Source: Coprococcus sp. (GTDB lineage: Bacteria > Bacillota > Clostridia > Lachnospirales > Lachnospiraceae). Taken from it: 64,000 nt of DNA. The position numbers and the translations under genes were made by a program. The DNA is taken from the NCBI GenBank assembly GCA_017935345.1, contig JAGBHU010000044.1:310001-374000 (forward strand), read 5' to 3'. The notes below the pieces were generated by a model. It made no database searches and was not told the origin of the DNA. It saw only the letters and a list, made by a program, of their open reading frames with translations. Within the stretch, counting starts at the first letter, position 1. Every line of letters starts with the position of its first letter. This document shows positions 8,467 through 15,550 of this stretch, in pieces.

Positions 8467-9867
8467 TTAAAATGACAACAGACCTACGGAACGAAGGAGC
8501 AGAATCAATAACAAAATCGGTGTAACAAATTTAATCATGATTACATAAAGTGTCTTTCTGCCGAATTTATATCCGCCTTCTGTTACCTCGTCTATAACGG
8601 TTTTCGGTTTCACTACCCATCCAATCAGTATACAGGTAAGCAATGCAACAAGCGGCATCAGACAGTTGTTACTGATATAGTCCATGATATCAAGAATCTG
8701 TCCTGTTGAGCCATTTGGAAGCTTTACCTCGAAATACAGCTTATTGTAACCGAGGCAAACAACGATTCCGGCTATCAGTGCATAAAGCGTAATAATTACT
8801 ACACTCATTTTTCTTCCCAATTTGAACTTATCCATGATTCCTGATACGATTGCTTCCATAACCGAAACGGAAGAGGTAATTGCTGCAAATGAAACCATAA
8901 GGAAAAATACAATTCCTATCACTACGCCCATACTACCCATCGCATCAAAAATCTTTGGCAGGGATACAAACATCAGTCCCGGTCCCTGAGCCATACCCTC
9001 CTTACCCATAAAAACGAATACGGCAGGTACAATCATAAGTCCGGCAAGAAGTGCTACAACAGTATCAAAAATTTCTATCTGATTAATGGACTTCATCAGA
9101 TTCGTTTCCTTTGGAACATAGGAACCGTAGGCAACCATAATACCCATGGCTACACTAATTGAGAAAAACAACTGCCCCAAAGCATCCATTATTACGATAA
9201 ACCAATCGTTCAAATCCATGCCGGAAAAATCGGGTATCAGATAAATCTTAAGTCCGTCCAAACCTGTTCTTACTGTTCCGTCTGCATCCGTATGTGATAT
9301 CGTAAGAGAATAAATGGATATTCCGATAATCAATAACAAAAGTATCGGCATAAGAAATTTGCTGAGTTTTTCAATACCTTTATCAACTCCGCAAAAAACG
9401 ACTACTGCCGTTATAAACAGGAAAATCAGCATAAACACCATTGGACTTATATCGGAGGCTATAAATCCTGTAAAATAATCATCCTCTGCTGTCCCTTTAC
9501 TATTATTTGTGGCAAATACAGAAAAATACTTCAGCACCCATCCGCCTATTGCACAATAATATGGCAATATAATAATCGGAACGAGCCATGCAAAGAAACC
9601 TATTCCTTTCCATTTTGGATGTATCTTTCCATACGCCGTCAGCGGTCCCTGTCCTGTCTTTCTTCCAATGGCAATCTCCGTAGTAAGCATTGCAAAACCA
9701 AAGGTAAGAGCCAGTATGATATAGCAAAAAATAAATACGCCTCCATTATCCTTTGCCGCAAGATATGGAAATCTCCATACGTTTCCAAGTCCTACCGCAC
9801 TTCCGGCGGCTGCCAGAACAAATCCGATTCCTCCTGTAAATTTTCCCCGATTCTTCTGTTCTTTCAT
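8467..9867 (-). CDS. Sodium-coupled amino acid transporter, NSS/SNF family
   Basis: 466 aa, about eleven to twelve membrane helices, a member of the neurotransmitter:sodium symporter family (LeuT/MhsT/TnaT). TM1 shows the unwound ligand- and Na-binding stretch GSAVGLGNVWRFPY, followed by NGGVFIFCY; TM6 contains SISVAMGIMVAYGSY. Bacterial members import hydrophobic or aromatic amino acids with Na+. Such proteins usually have 11 or 12 helices and 440-520 residues, so this is full length. GGGAGG lies before the ATG. The terminator-like hairpin at 9891-9919 stands only 23 bp upstream of the start, which could place the gene under attenuation. Given iorBA in this genome, uptake of aromatic amino acids is an attractive but unproven role. 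Confidence 0.92.
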   Translation of the reverse strand: MKEQKNRGKFTGGIGFVLAAAGSAVGLGNVWRFPYLAAKDNGGVFIFCYIILALTFGFAMLTTEIAIGRKTGQGPLTAYGKIHPKWKGIGFFAWLVPIIILPYYCAIGGWVLKYFSVFATNNSKGTAEDDYFTGFIASDISPMVFMLIFLFITAVVVFCGVDKGIEKLSKFLMPILLLLIIGISIYSLTISHTDADGTVRTGLDGLKIYLIPDFSGMDLNDWFIVIMDALGQLFFSISVAMGIMVAYGSYVPKETNLMKSINQIEIFDTVVALLAGLMIVPAVFVFMGKEGMAQGPGLMFVSLPKIFDAMGSMGVVIGIVFFLMVSFAAITSSVSVMEAIVSGIMDKFKLGRKMSVVIITLYALIAGIVVCLGYNKLYFEVKLPNGSTGQILDIMDYISNNCLMPLVALLTCILIGWVVKPKTVIDEVTEGGYKFGRKTLYVIMIKFVTPILLLILLLRSVGLLSF

Positions 9868-9890
9868 ATTTCCTCCCTAATACACCTAAA

Positions 9891-9919
9891 AAGGTGCTCC
9901 CATGTTCTGAGCGCACCTT
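9891..9919 (-). terminator. Hairpin with T-run directly before the NSS transporter gene (terminator or attenuator)
   Basis: On the minus strand AAGGTGC pairs with GCACCTT, followed after a G-A mismatch by three more pairs; the loop is AGAACAT, and TTTTTA follows. It can end the transcript of the DUF3169 operon upstream. However, a possible -10 box (TATTAT/TATAGT, about 9931-9939) lies before the hairpin, so the same hairpin would be in the leader of the transporter mRNA. The T-run is followed by AGGTGT, which could pair with GCACCT as an alternative structure. Confidence 0.55.
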
Positions 9920-9966
9920 ATTTTTTATCTACTATAATAAATAGATACGGAACTTTCGTCAAGCAT

Positions 9967-10764
9967 TTATTTTTCCAGTTTATTTTCTTCCATTACATAA
10001 ACTATTATATCCACCAGCCATATTATAGAAACACAAATCACCGGCATAATGCCTGTATGGAAGCTAAGTCCGACAATATAAGTCACCAACCATAATATCA
10101 TACATGTAATATTTATGGCTTTATGTGCCTTAAATGAAGCCTTATACATGATATATTTCTGTGCTTCATCGCAGCTGTCAGTCCATTTTTTATAAAAATC
10201 AAAAGAGAACAAATTACCCTTCTTCTCAGGATTAATAAGCTTAATATATTTGAGTGCCTTCGCCTGAATAAACAGGGTAAATATCAAATCAAATAACAGA
10301 CACACCATAATTATAATTGCAATTATTTTCTTCATTCCTGATGAAACGATATCCCGTTCCAAAAGCAAACCATTCATGGCAAATAGCCCAAAGGATAATG
10401 TTGTAGCAATGGTACTACAATTTACAAGACTGGAAAATCCCTTTTCTATATTTTCAATATAATCCTCATTCTCTCCATCCCAAGCCTTTGCCTTTTTTAT
10501 AAGCCGTGCAAGAATCGGAGTACAAACCGTTATAAGCACCAAAATCAGAATAACATATACTACAGGAAGTGTATGAATAAGTATCGTATATATTGCATTT
10601 TTTATATCTTCCATTGATGCTCTAATTTCAAATCTTTTTATTGCCCTTCCTGTAAAAAATCCAGCCACCATGCAAATTGCCATTGTTACAATAAATATCG
10701 GTATGTATTTCTTATTCTCCTTTTTGTTCTGGTTATTTCTCGCTTGTATATATTCCTTATCCAT
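9967..10764 (-). CDS. DUF3169-like membrane protein
   Basis: 265 aa with about six membrane helices: roughly 21-42, 66-92, 120-135, 143-165, 216-235 and 240-258. The segment with NPEKKGNLFSFDFYKKWTDS followed by CDEAQKYIMYKAS fits the pattern I associate with DUF3169, a family often next to a small XRE regulator. Function unknown. Its ATG overlaps the stop codon of the regulator by one base (TAATG), so the two are translationally coupled. A charged, Asn/Lys-rich N-terminus precedes the first helix. It is the last gene of a three-gene operon ending in the hairpin at 9891-9919. Confidence 0.6.
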   Translation of the reverse strand: MDKEYIQARNNQNKKENKKYIPIFIVTMAICMVAGFFTGRAIKRFEIRASMEDIKNAIYTILIHTLPVVYVILILVLITVCTPILARLIKKAKAWDGENEDYIENIEKGFSSLVNCSTIATTLSFGLFAMNGLLLERDIVSSGMKKIIAIIIMVCLLFDLIFTLFIQAKALKYIKLINPEKKGNLFSFDFYKKWTDSCDEAQKYIMYKASFKAHKAINITCMILWLVTYIVGLSFHTGIMPVICVSIIWLVDIIVYVMEENKLEK

Positions 10765-10970
10765 TACTTTTCCTCCACATATTCAAATATATCTTCAACC
10801 TTTGCATCACATACTTTTGCTATTTTGAGTGCCAGCGTAACTGATGGAGAATAATCCCCCCGCTCAATCTGACTGATCGTCTGTCTCGAAGTCCCCACCA
10901 AAGCACCCATCTGCTGCTGGTTTACACCAAGCTTTGCCCTATATTCTTTTAGACGATTCATTAATGGCAT
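10764..10970 (-). CDS. XRE-family small transcriptional regulator
   Basis: 68 aa, almost entirely one helix-turn-helix domain: NRLKEYRAKLGVNQQQMG followed by VGTSRQTISQIERGDYSPS, then LALKIAKVCDAKVEDIFEY. This matches the short YvaO/YozG-type regulators that accompany DUF3169 or DUF2975 membrane proteins. Start chosen at ATG 10970: AAGGAG lies 10 nt upstream; ATG 10961 is too far from it. The start overlaps the end of the preceding gene by 32 bp in another frame. It likely represses its own operon through the three inverted repeats at 11624-11703. Confidence 0.88.
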   Translation of the reverse strand: MPLMNRLKEYRAKLGVNQQQMGALVGTSRQTISQIERGDYSPSVTLALKIAKVCDAKVEDIFEYVEEK

Positions 10971-11574
10971 TATGCTCGCTCTCCTTTTCCTCAAGTTTTA
11001 CAGTGGTAGATGGAACAAATGCATATCCAAAGGTTAATCCGAACAGTATGCCAATACTTATCCCAAGTGGAATGTTATCAAAAAGAATCCCATATCCAAT
11101 ACCTATAGCAATGGCAAAAAGGAACGTAGGAACAAATGTATTTCCAACCTTTACTTTCTTTTTCTCATAAATCTTATCACCCAAAATAATATTTTCTATG
11201 TCATAGAGCGCAGCCAGTTCCTTCAGTTCTGCAAGCACACACTTCTCCATCTCCTCCTGTAAATGCCCGCACTCCTCTATAATATAATGGTATCGAAGTT
11301 CATAGTTTCTCTTTACCTTATTCTCCTTATTCTTCTCATCCTTCTCCACATTTACCAGCGGTACATTACATATGATATAACATGCCACCATTTTCTTTTT
11401 CTTATAAAATGCATATACACGGCCTTCATTCTTACTGTCATCAAATGCCGCAAGCATCTGTTTCCGTAAAATATCAGCCGATACCATTCCATCCAAAACT
11501 TCTTCAAAATTCATCTTTTCTATCTTACGTTTGGTAAAGTTCTTAATTTCAATACCTTTTAAATAACCTAACAT
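10939..11574 (-). CDS. Unrecognised protein with C-terminal glycine-rich membrane hairpin
   Basis: 211 aa, family not recognised. Residues 1-145 are soluble and charged, with two basic patches (YKKKK and KVKRNYELRYHY) and a mixed alpha/beta look that could hide an acetyltransferase-like fold, which I cannot support further. Residues about 150-195 form two hydrophobic segments rich in Gly (FAIAIGIGYGILFDN and GISIGILFGLTFGYAF), resembling glycine-zipper hairpins that pack in membranes. GGAGGAG lies 6 nt before ATG 11574; a TTG 15 bp upstream overlaps that site and is unlikely. First gene of the operon with the XRE regulator and DUF3169 protein. Confidence 0.6.
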   Translation of the reverse strand: MLGYLKGIEIKNFTKRKIEKMNFEEVLDGMVSADILRKQMLAAFDDSKNEGRVYAFYKKKKMVACYIICNVPLVNVEKDEKNKENKVKRNYELRYHYIIEECGHLQEEMEKCVLAELKELAALYDIENIILGDKIYEKKKVKVGNTFVPTFLFAIAIGIGYGILFDNIPLGISIGILFGLTFGYAFVPSTTVKLEEKESEHNAINESSKRI

Positions 11575-11623
11575 AGGACTCTCCTCCAATTTAATATTGA
11601 TATCATCTCATTATAATACAAAA

Positions 11624-11703
11624 TTGACAACTTTCCTTGTCAAAACCTACATTATCATTGACAACTTTCCTTGTCAATACTTTTTGACAACTTTTCTTGT
11701 CAT
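11624..11703. promoter_or_regulatory. Three copies of the operator TTGACAA-N6-TTGTCAA
   Basis: Inverted repeats at 11624-11643, 11658-11677 and 11684-11703. The first two are identical (TTGACAACTTTCCTTGTCAA), the third differs in the spacer and last base. Even the 6-nt spacer is conserved. The proximal copy overlaps the only convincing promoter of the three-gene operon: on the minus strand TTGACA inside the repeat is followed by TATTATAAT, so repressor binding would cover the -35 box. The small XRE protein encoded by the operon is the natural candidate ligand; start-to-start distances are 34 and 26 bp. Confidence 0.8.
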
Positions 11704-11714
11704 AACAAAAACAG

Positions 11715-11800
11715 TTCAGGCAACAATAAGCTGCTATATATTGTTTTACAAAGTGCAAGTGGTTCGTAAAACAATATATAGCAGCTTATTGTTGCCTGAA
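11715..11800. repeat. Perfect 35-bp inverted repeat (long hairpin), probably acting as terminator
   Basis: Arm 11715-11749 and arm 11766-11800 are exact reverse complements over 35 bp with a 16-nt loop. On the minus strand the hairpin follows the DUF4130 gene stop by 9 bp and is itself followed by CTGTTTTTG, so it can end transcription of the radical SAM/DUF4130 operon. The perfect length is much greater than needed for a terminator, and the arms have no flanking target duplication that I can see. Confidence 0.75.
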
Positions 11801-11809
11801 TAATTACAT

Positions 11810-12592
11810 TCATTTCATTTTTTCATTCTTCCCATCCATAAATTCAACTGCATGCTTTCTCATCCAGATTGGAAACATATTTCTTTGGCATTTCGCATTT
11901 TCACGCTGCTTAATTCCTATCGTTTCAAAAAAGGTACTCCACAAATTCCTATATTCATCAGCATATTGTTCTGTCTGTTTAAGCCGTAAAAGCTCCTCCT
12001 CAGACAAATCCGTCAGATACATCTCTCCGTCAGCAGGATGTATGACTGCATACTTTCTATTATCATCTATGATCATAAAATGCTCTGATGGCATTCTGTC
12101 TGCAAAATGTGTAGCTGCCATATAAATAATATCGCATTTCGGCTCCCAATGACATACATACACCTTATTATCTATAGAATTAAACCTGATAAATTCCCGT
12201 GAATAATGTATTTCATTACCGACCTTCCGTTTGTATTCCATCATACGGATAACAGACGGCTCCGTTAGCATTGTCGTTACTTTCGCACCCTCCCGAAATC
12301 CAATATTCAAAAATCTGTATATATCATCCAAGGTATCTTCATAATAAAGTGTTGCATAGTAAACATATATATAAGCACCATAGGATATACTTCTTATAAT
12401 AGAACGGACAACCTTTTTCGTTTTTTCTTCATCAGCTTCTATATGGACATATTCATCAGCAAATGAATATTGTATAACAGGCTCCCTCATAAGCTTGACA
12501 TTCCCATGCCCATGTTTTAATGCATATTCCCACGCATCGTAGATGCATGTCATCATATCCTCAAAACGATTTTTACATGTAAATACTCTCAT
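11810..12592 (-). CDS. DUF4130 / TIGR03915 family putative DNA metabolism protein
   Basis: 260 aa soluble protein. The start (MRVFTCKNRFEDMMTCIYDAW), the central HYSREFIRFNSIDNKVY and the FADRMPSEHFMIIDDNRKYA segment match the family annotated as probable DNA metabolism protein (TIGR03915, DUF4130). The same domain is found fused to uracil-DNA glycosylase-like UdgX proteins in other bacteria, which suggests a DNA-repair link. It begins inside the ribosome-site region at the end of the radical SAM gene (stop at 12599), and the two genes are constant partners in bacteria. No catalytic mechanism is established. The 3' end runs into the perfect 35-bp hairpin. Confidence 0.85.
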   Translation of the reverse strand: MRVFTCKNRFEDMMTCIYDAWEYALKHGHGNVKLMREPVIQYSFADEYVHIEADEEKTKKVVRSIIRSISYGAYIYVYYATLYYEDTLDDIYRFLNIGFREGAKVTTMLTEPSVIRMMEYKRKVGNEIHYSREFIRFNSIDNKVYVCHWEPKCDIIYMAATHFADRMPSEHFMIIDDNRKYAVIHPADGEMYLTDLSEEELLRLKQTEQYADEYRNLWSTFFETIGIKQRENAKCQRNMFPIWMRKHAVEFMDGKNEKMK

Positions 12593-12598
12593 AATCTC

Positions 12599-14128
12599 CT
12601 ACGAAACACCAAAATCATCAAACAACGACATCTGCCTGTACTGCTCGGTATGCGTAACCTGCCAGTTTTCCTTTGCATTTACGGCTGTAAGCTGACGTGT
12701 AATATAATTCTCTTCTATAGGTGTCTTGAACATCATATGTCCGCCACATGTAATAAAATAATGTGCCCGTTTTAAAACGACACCCATCTTCTTTAAGCTG
12801 TCATAATTTAAACTTCCATATCTTCTTGCCTGCATAATTCTCTTAGCCGACCTCGGTCCTATTCCCGGAACACGCAGAATCATATCATACGATGCCGTCT
12901 GCACTTCGATTGGGAATATATCAAGATGGCGGAGCGCCCAGTCACACTTTGGGTCAAGCTGTACATTAAAGTCAGGCTTATCCTCCGACAACAGTTCATC
13001 CGCCTGAAACCCATAAAACCGAAGCAGCCAGTCAGCCTGATAAAGTCTGTGTTCCCGAAGCAATGGCGGTGCCGTATCAAGGGAAGGCAGAGCCGAATCT
13101 TCATTGATAGGGATATATGCCGAGTAAAATACACGCTTCAAGTCAAAGGATTGGTATAGTTTCTGTGTTGTCTGTAATAAAGTATAGTCACTTTCCCCCG
13201 ATGCACCGATAATCATCTGTGTACTCTGTCCTGCCGGAGCAAACTGCCTTATATGGTTCGTGCTACCATACATGCTAAGTTCTTTCATTCCTGACAAATC
13301 AAGCACGCCACTGTTATCTGATGTCACGATACCGTTTTTGTCCGTATTGGAAATGTTGTTTTCAGATACATCGGATAGATGATTTTTCACTATTTTATCA
13401 TTATCGTCTCTCTCTATGCCGCCGTTTCCCACTGCAAATATACTGCCACGCAAATATTGATTTCCCCAGCTTCGTTCCATATGTGCCGATTTTCCAAGTG
13501 CAAGTCTGTTTTCTGCAATGGTATTGCTTACCTTCGCCATCGGATTGATAATCGACTGAAAGCTTTTATTCGGTGCCAGCTTCTTAAGACTTGCCTCTGT
13601 AGGCAGTTCCAGATTTACACTGATTCTGTCCGCAAAAAGACCTGCCATGGCAAGTAATTCATCTGATGCTCCCGGAATGGTCTTCACGTGAATATAGCCG
13701 TTAAATTGATACTTCCCCCGCAAAAGTGCAAGAGCCTCACACATCTTCTCCATGGTATAAGTCGGATTTTTAAGAACCCCTGAGCTTAAAAAAAGTCCCT
13801 CAATATAATTTCTCTTATAAAATTCTATTGTCAGCTCACAGATTTCCTCAGGTGTAAATGTAGCTCTCGGAACATCATTTGAAACACGGTTGATGCAATA
13901 CCTGCAATCATACACACAATGATTTGTCATTAATATCTTAAGAAGCGATATGCATCTTCCATCTGCCGCAAAGCTATGACATATTCCACACGCTCTGGCA
14001 TTTCCCAACATTCCTTTCCCGCCTTTTCTATCCACTCCGCTGGATGTACATGCTACGTCATATTTTGCCGCATCAGCTAATATATGCAATTTTTCCTGTA
14101 CTGATAATCCTGCCTGCAATTCGAACAT
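12599..14128 (-). CDS. Putative DNA modification/repair radical SAM protein (TIGR03916 type)
   Basis: 509 aa. The radical SAM cluster motif CVYDCRYC (Cys71, 75, 78) binds a 4Fe-4S cluster for SAM cleavage. Four further cysteines before it (about 27, 47, 50 and 59, in CTSSG, ACGICH and DGRC) are placed as if for another metal site. The C-terminus has a helix-hairpin-helix DNA-binding motif, LRVPGIGPRSAKRIMQARRYG (about residues 418-438, read in two parts). Known members are near 420 aa; here residues about 214-292 carry an extra Asn/Asp/Ser-rich stretch. Start at ATG 14128 agrees with the family; an upstream TTG (14143) is possible and neither has a strong ribosome site. Reaction and substrate are unknown for the whole family. 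Pairs with the DUF4130 gene 6 bp downstream. Confidence 0.85.
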   Translation of the reverse strand: MFELQAGLSVQEKLHILADAAKYDVACTSSGVDRKGGKGMLGNARACGICHSFAADGRCISLLKILMTNHCVYDCRYCINRVSNDVPRATFTPEEICELTIEFYKRNYIEGLFLSSGVLKNPTYTMEKMCEALALLRGKYQFNGYIHVKTIPGASDELLAMAGLFADRISVNLELPTEASLKKLAPNKSFQSIINPMAKVSNTIAENRLALGKSAHMERSWGNQYLRGSIFAVGNGGIERDDNDKIVKNHLSDVSENNISNTDKNGIVTSDNSGVLDLSGMKELSMYGSTNHIRQFAPAGQSTQMIIGASGESDYTLLQTTQKLYQSFDLKRVFYSAYIPINEDSALPSLDTAPPLLREHRLYQADWLLRFYGFQADELLSEDKPDFNVQLDPKCDWALRHLDIFPIEVQTASYDMILRVPGIGPRSAKRIMQARRYGSLNYDSLKKMGVVLKRAHYFITCGGHMMFKTPIEENYITRQLTAVNAKENWQVTHTEQYRQMSLFDDFGVS

Positions 14129-14188
14129 ATGTTTATTATGCAAACATTTGTTCTGTTTGGCAAGTAGTAAATTTAAAAATAAGTAAAT

Positions 14189-14635
14189 TTAAGAATTCAG
14201 ATTTTTCCTCATTTCTTTCTTAAGCTTTTCCTGTCTTTTAATTTCCAACCATCTCGCCCTGCTTTCCTCCAGTGTCGACGGAACATCTGCATCTCCAAAT
14301 ATATGGGGATGTCTGCGAATCATCTTATCCGATACGGTCTGTATGACATCCGCCAGATTAAACGCCCCTGCATCCTCTGCAAGGCCCGCATGAAATACGA
14401 TCTGCAACAGCAAATCGCCCAGCTCCTCACACAGATTGTCATTATCCTTATGATTGATTGCATCCAGCACCTCTTCCGTTTCATCCGTCAGGCATTTCCG
14501 AAGTGATTCGTGTGTCTGCTTTCTATCCCACGAACAGCCATATTCCGGATTCCGTAGTATTGCTACGATCTCTTCCAAATCCCTTAAATCATGTTTTTCA
14601 TTCTCGATATAGGTTTTACCATTATATATTCTCAT
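14189..14635 (-). CDS. mazG: MazG-family nucleoside triphosphate pyrophosphohydrolase
   Basis: 148 aa single-domain MazG. Seen: CSWDRKQTHESLRKCLTDE, the metal-binding EExxxxD-type EETEEVLDAI, then LCEELGDLLLQIVFHA, then DKMIRRHPHIFG; all are signature segments of the house-cleaning enzymes that hydrolyse NTPs or aberrant dNTPs to NMP and PPi. Start at ATG 14635 (MRIYNGKTYI) is chosen because CAGGAG lies 5 nt before it; an in-frame ATG at 14701 would add 22 basic residues without a ribosome site. It lies 60 bp upstream of the radical SAM gene in the same direction, so it may be part of one nucleotide/DNA-maintenance operon. Confidence 0.9.
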   Translation of the reverse strand: MRIYNGKTYIENEKHDLRDLEEIVAILRNPEYGCSWDRKQTHESLRKCLTDETEEVLDAINHKDNDNLCEELGDLLLQIVFHAGLAEDAGAFNLADVIQTVSDKMIRRHPHIFGDADVPSTLEESRARWLEIKRQEKLKKEMRKNLNS

Positions 14636-14728
14636 TTCAACTCCTGTCCTTCTTTTGAAACGCTTACCTTTATTCAGTTCCCATTTAAAATGATTACTCA
14701 TTCAAGCTTCATTTTCCAATTACAACGC

Positions 14729-15469
14729 CTAATAATAAATTGAATATATCCCTGTTATATACAAAATAAGAATTACCAATGATATGGCAGCAAATAAAAA
14801 TGTCAAAATAGAAAATATCCTCTTTCGTGTACTCAAACCCTGTATTGCAAAATAAATTTCTATAAACAAAATAAAAAAGCCCCACATCCAGCCAAATAAG
14901 GACATCAACATGCCTGCAACAGAAAAATAAAAGCCCCACATAGCCTGATTTTCTTTGCTTTTATTATTAATATCTGAAAATTTGTTCTGATATGTACCTG
15001 CATAACCGCTCTGCATAGTCTCTTGAGGCTGATAATATGGGGTACTATTCATATGATTATATTGCATGTCGTCATATCTGGTATCAGGATACTGCACATT
15101 CTGATTATACCCCTGATACTGTGCATTATATCGGGCATTTTCATTGACTCTGGTAATCTCTGCTATTAACGGCTCCAGCATATTCCGATATGCCTGTTTT
15201 GGAACAGAACCAAGATATTTATCATCTAACGGCCACGGTTTTTTCGTATTATGAATATATGCATAGAGATACAGTACATTTCCGTTAAAATAATACTCCA
15301 GAAATCTCTTTCCTGCTATCGGGTCTGAATTCATGAAATATTTTAACCCGTTTTTTTCTACAAATTTAAAATTATTGGCATATAAAAAATCATTTAAAAT
15401 ACGATATATTTCCCTTACATCTGCCACGCATTCAAATACATAACAGCTTTTTTCTCCTTTTTTACCCAT
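14729..15469 (-). CDS. Unrecognised Tyr/Gln-rich membrane protein
   Basis: 246 aa, family not recognised. Residues 1-110 are a compact soluble part with many aromatic residues (ECVADVREIYRILNDFLY, then KYFMNSDPIAGKRFLEYYF). Residues about 112-165 are low complexity, rich in Tyr, Gln and Asn (YNAQYQGYNQNVQY, YYQPQETMQSGYAGTYQ). Residues about 178-245 hold two or three hydrophobic segments (GFYFSVAGMLMSLFGWMW, FFILFIEIYFAIQG, FSILTFLFAAISLVILILY). This layout, soluble head - disordered Y/Q linker - small membrane domain, is like DUF4190 proteins but the head is different. The stop lies 27 bp before the alternative start of mazG. Function unknown. Confidence 0.6.
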   Translation of the reverse strand: MGKKGEKSCYVFECVADVREIYRILNDFLYANNFKFVEKNGLKYFMNSDPIAGKRFLEYYFNGNVLYLYAYIHNTKKPWPLDDKYLGSVPKQAYRNMLEPLIAEITRVNENARYNAQYQGYNQNVQYPDTRYDDMQYNHMNSTPYYQPQETMQSGYAGTYQNKFSDINNKSKENQAMWGFYFSVAGMLMSLFGWMWGFFILFIEIYFAIQGLSTRKRIFSILTFLFAAISLVILILYITGIYSIYY

Positions 15470-15550
15470 GCTTCCTCCTAAAACATATTTATTTATAATA
15501 TAGCTATATGCATACCACCTATTGAAGGCTGCATCGTTACCATACTATCA

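Noticed and set aside
11590..11803. CRISPR-like array because of three short repeats
   Set aside because: Three palindromic 20-mers spaced 26 and 34 bp apart over a promoter, with no spacers of constant size and no cas genes, are operators.
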